This document shows positions 63,136-64,000 of a stretch of DNA of 64,000 nt, piece by piece. How positions within the stretch are numbered: position 1 is the first letter of the stretch; each line of letters opens with the position of its first letter. Source of the DNA: Alkaliphilus pronyensis. GTDB lineage: Bacteria; Bacillota; Clostridia; Peptostreptococcales; Natronincolaceae. The stretch covers positions 1 through 64,000 of the forward strand of contig NZ_WBZC01000001.1 of assembly GCF_009017275.1 (NCBI RefSeq). The letters run 5' to 3'. The translations under genes and the position numbers were made by a program. The notes under the pieces were generated by a model, which had not been told where the DNA came from, did not search any database, and worked only from the letters and a program-made list of their open reading frames with translations.

Positions 63136-64000
63136 CTATTTTATACCCAATGCTTTAAGTTTTTCTTCTGAAGGAATACCCCTATTATCCCAACCTCTAA
63201 CCTCATAGTATTCTGGAAGTATTTCATTTAGTTTAGCTGAGCTTCCCTTAGATGGTCCATCGGCAATAGCTTCTTTAAGAACTCTTGTTGGTAGTGTATC
63301 CTCTTCAGGTTTAATGCCTGCCTCCAGATTAAACACTTTTTCTATGTTCCATATTCTTTCTCCAGCTTCAATAAAGGTATCACCTGTAAGGTCAGTACCA
63401 CAAACTGCGTTATACATATCTGCATAATCCTGGGCACCCATTGCAAAGGAAGTAAACAGACATAGACCTGATGAATCAATTGCAGCTGTAAAATCTTGAA
63501 ATATTTTTACCCATGTAGCTTTACCCTCTAAAGAAAATCTATCTAGTTTCTCAGGTAGCCCCAAGATTTCGGGGGATATTAAGTAAGCTCTAACGTGACA
63601 ACCACCTCTATTGGATGTTGCGTATGCCAAGCCTTGACCTTGAATTCCTCTTGGATCGTAGGCTGGAAGCTCTTGCTTCTTGACTGAAATTGAAAATTCT
63701 GGTACTCCATAGCCTTCACATAATCTGTAGGAGCCTTCTGCCAGCTTATCTCCAAGTCCTTCTCTTTCTCCCATTCTCTTAGTCCACTCAATAACTGCAT
63801 CTGCATTACCAAATTCTAAAGGTACTCCATCTACATCCTCTGGTTTTATATAGCCTTTTTCATAAAGCTCCATTGCCGAAGCTATGGTGGTAGCAGCAGA
63901 AATAGTATCAAGACCCATTTCATTACACCAATAATTGGCTTTTATTACTGCACCCAAATCAGAAACACCACAGTCGGCGCCAAAGCCCCATATTGTTTCA
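63136..64000 (-). CDS. Aldehyde ferredoxin oxidoreductase, C-terminal part
   Basis: Partial: the frame is open to the right edge, so the 5' part lies outside. About 288 residues are visible, starting ETIWGFGADCGVSDLGAV, then ANYWCNEMGLDTISAATTIASAMELYEKG, and later GLCLFTSFA, the pattern of AOR family enzymes. These carry a tungsten or molybdenum bis-pterin and one [4Fe-4S] cluster and oxidise aldehydes to acids with ferredoxin. In amino acid fermenters they handle aldehydes from keto acids. The substrate cannot be told from this part. Confidence 0.93.
   Translation of the reverse strand, partial: ETIWGFGADCGVSDLGAVIKANYWCNEMGLDTISAATTIASAMELYEKGYIKPEDVDGVPLEFGNADAVIEWTKRMGEREGLGDKLAEGSYRLCEGYGVPEFSISVKKQELPAYDPRGIQGQGLAYATSNRGGCHVRAYLISPEILGLPEKLDRFSLEGKATWVKIFQDFTAAIDSSGLCLFTSFAMGAQDYADMYNAVCGTDLTGDTFIEAGERIWNIEKVFNLEAGIKPEEDTLPTRVLKEAIADGPSKGSSAKLNEILPEYYEVRGWDNRGIPSEEKLKALGIK

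Overview
The window is about 64 kb of AT-rich DNA from a spore-forming, amino-acid-fermenting anaerobe of the Clostridia, resembling the Alkaliphilus/Natronincola/Acetoanaerobium group. That placement is inferred from gene content: an aminomutase operon for lysine fermentation, an arginine deiminase operon, spore genes (spoIIR, a ger operon, splB, a SPOCS/LysM coat-type protein, a SpoIID-amidase fusion), a HesB-like selenoprotein, an NhaC antiporter and a tungsten/molybdenum aldehyde oxidoreductase. Most genes lie on the minus strand. No rRNA, tRNA or CRISPR array was seen.

Layout. 1-2.1 kb: a tyrosine recombinase, an inverted repeat with TATAAC/GTTATA ends, a frameshifted GNAT acetyltransferase gene and a large foldable element with the same ends. 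The order is that of an integron (integrase, attachment site, cassette, attC-like site). 2.3-11.5 kb: kdd-kamA-kamB-kamC-kamD-kamE, read right to left from a near-consensus sigma-54 promoter and preceded by a RocR-like PAS/AAA+/Fis activator. 11.6-19.6 kb: an rRNA methyltransferase, two copies of a dispersed ~125-bp repeat, a DUF4097 protein, XdhC, an MFS exporter, a YwiB-like protein, Ddl and an HTH-TPR regulator. 19.6-24.5 kb: spoIIR and a four-gene spore germinant receptor operon. 24.7-28.8 kb: a MobA-like nucleotidyltransferase, a GntR regulator, ispE and the SPOCS/LysM protein. 28.9-34.9 kb: a secreted YcdB/SLH-like protein and arcA-arcB-arcC. 35-39.5 kb: veg, the SpoIID-amidase fusion, a MarR regulator divergent from a 55-aa zinc-ribbon protein, a tandem universal stress protein and a selenoprotein with an in-frame UGA. 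40-42.7 kb (plus strand): nhaC with a possible leader peptide, then a triple FMN-binding surface protein. 42.8-47.4 kb: pstS-pstC-pstA-pstB-phoU behind four Pho-box repeats at 11-bp spacing. 47.4-64 kb: two chemoreceptors, an HD hydrolase, splB, two transporters, a glutamate-cysteine ligase overlapping an ATP-grasp ligase, a lipoprotein, an ACT-domain protein, an uncharacterised protein, a metallophosphoesterase, MoaD and the 3' part of an aldehyde ferredoxin oxidoreductase.

How it fits together. Lysine and arginine are fermented by the kam and arc operons. Electrons may be handled by the aldehyde oxidoreductase and the flavinylated surface protein. NhaC handles Na+/H+ and Pst/PhoU handles phosphate. 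The points most worth checking are the integron-like module at the left edge, the UGA-containing HesB gene (normally lost in gene calling), the sigma-54 control of lysine fermentation, the two-gene thiol-ligase operon, and the repeat family, one copy of which supplies the stop codon of kamC.
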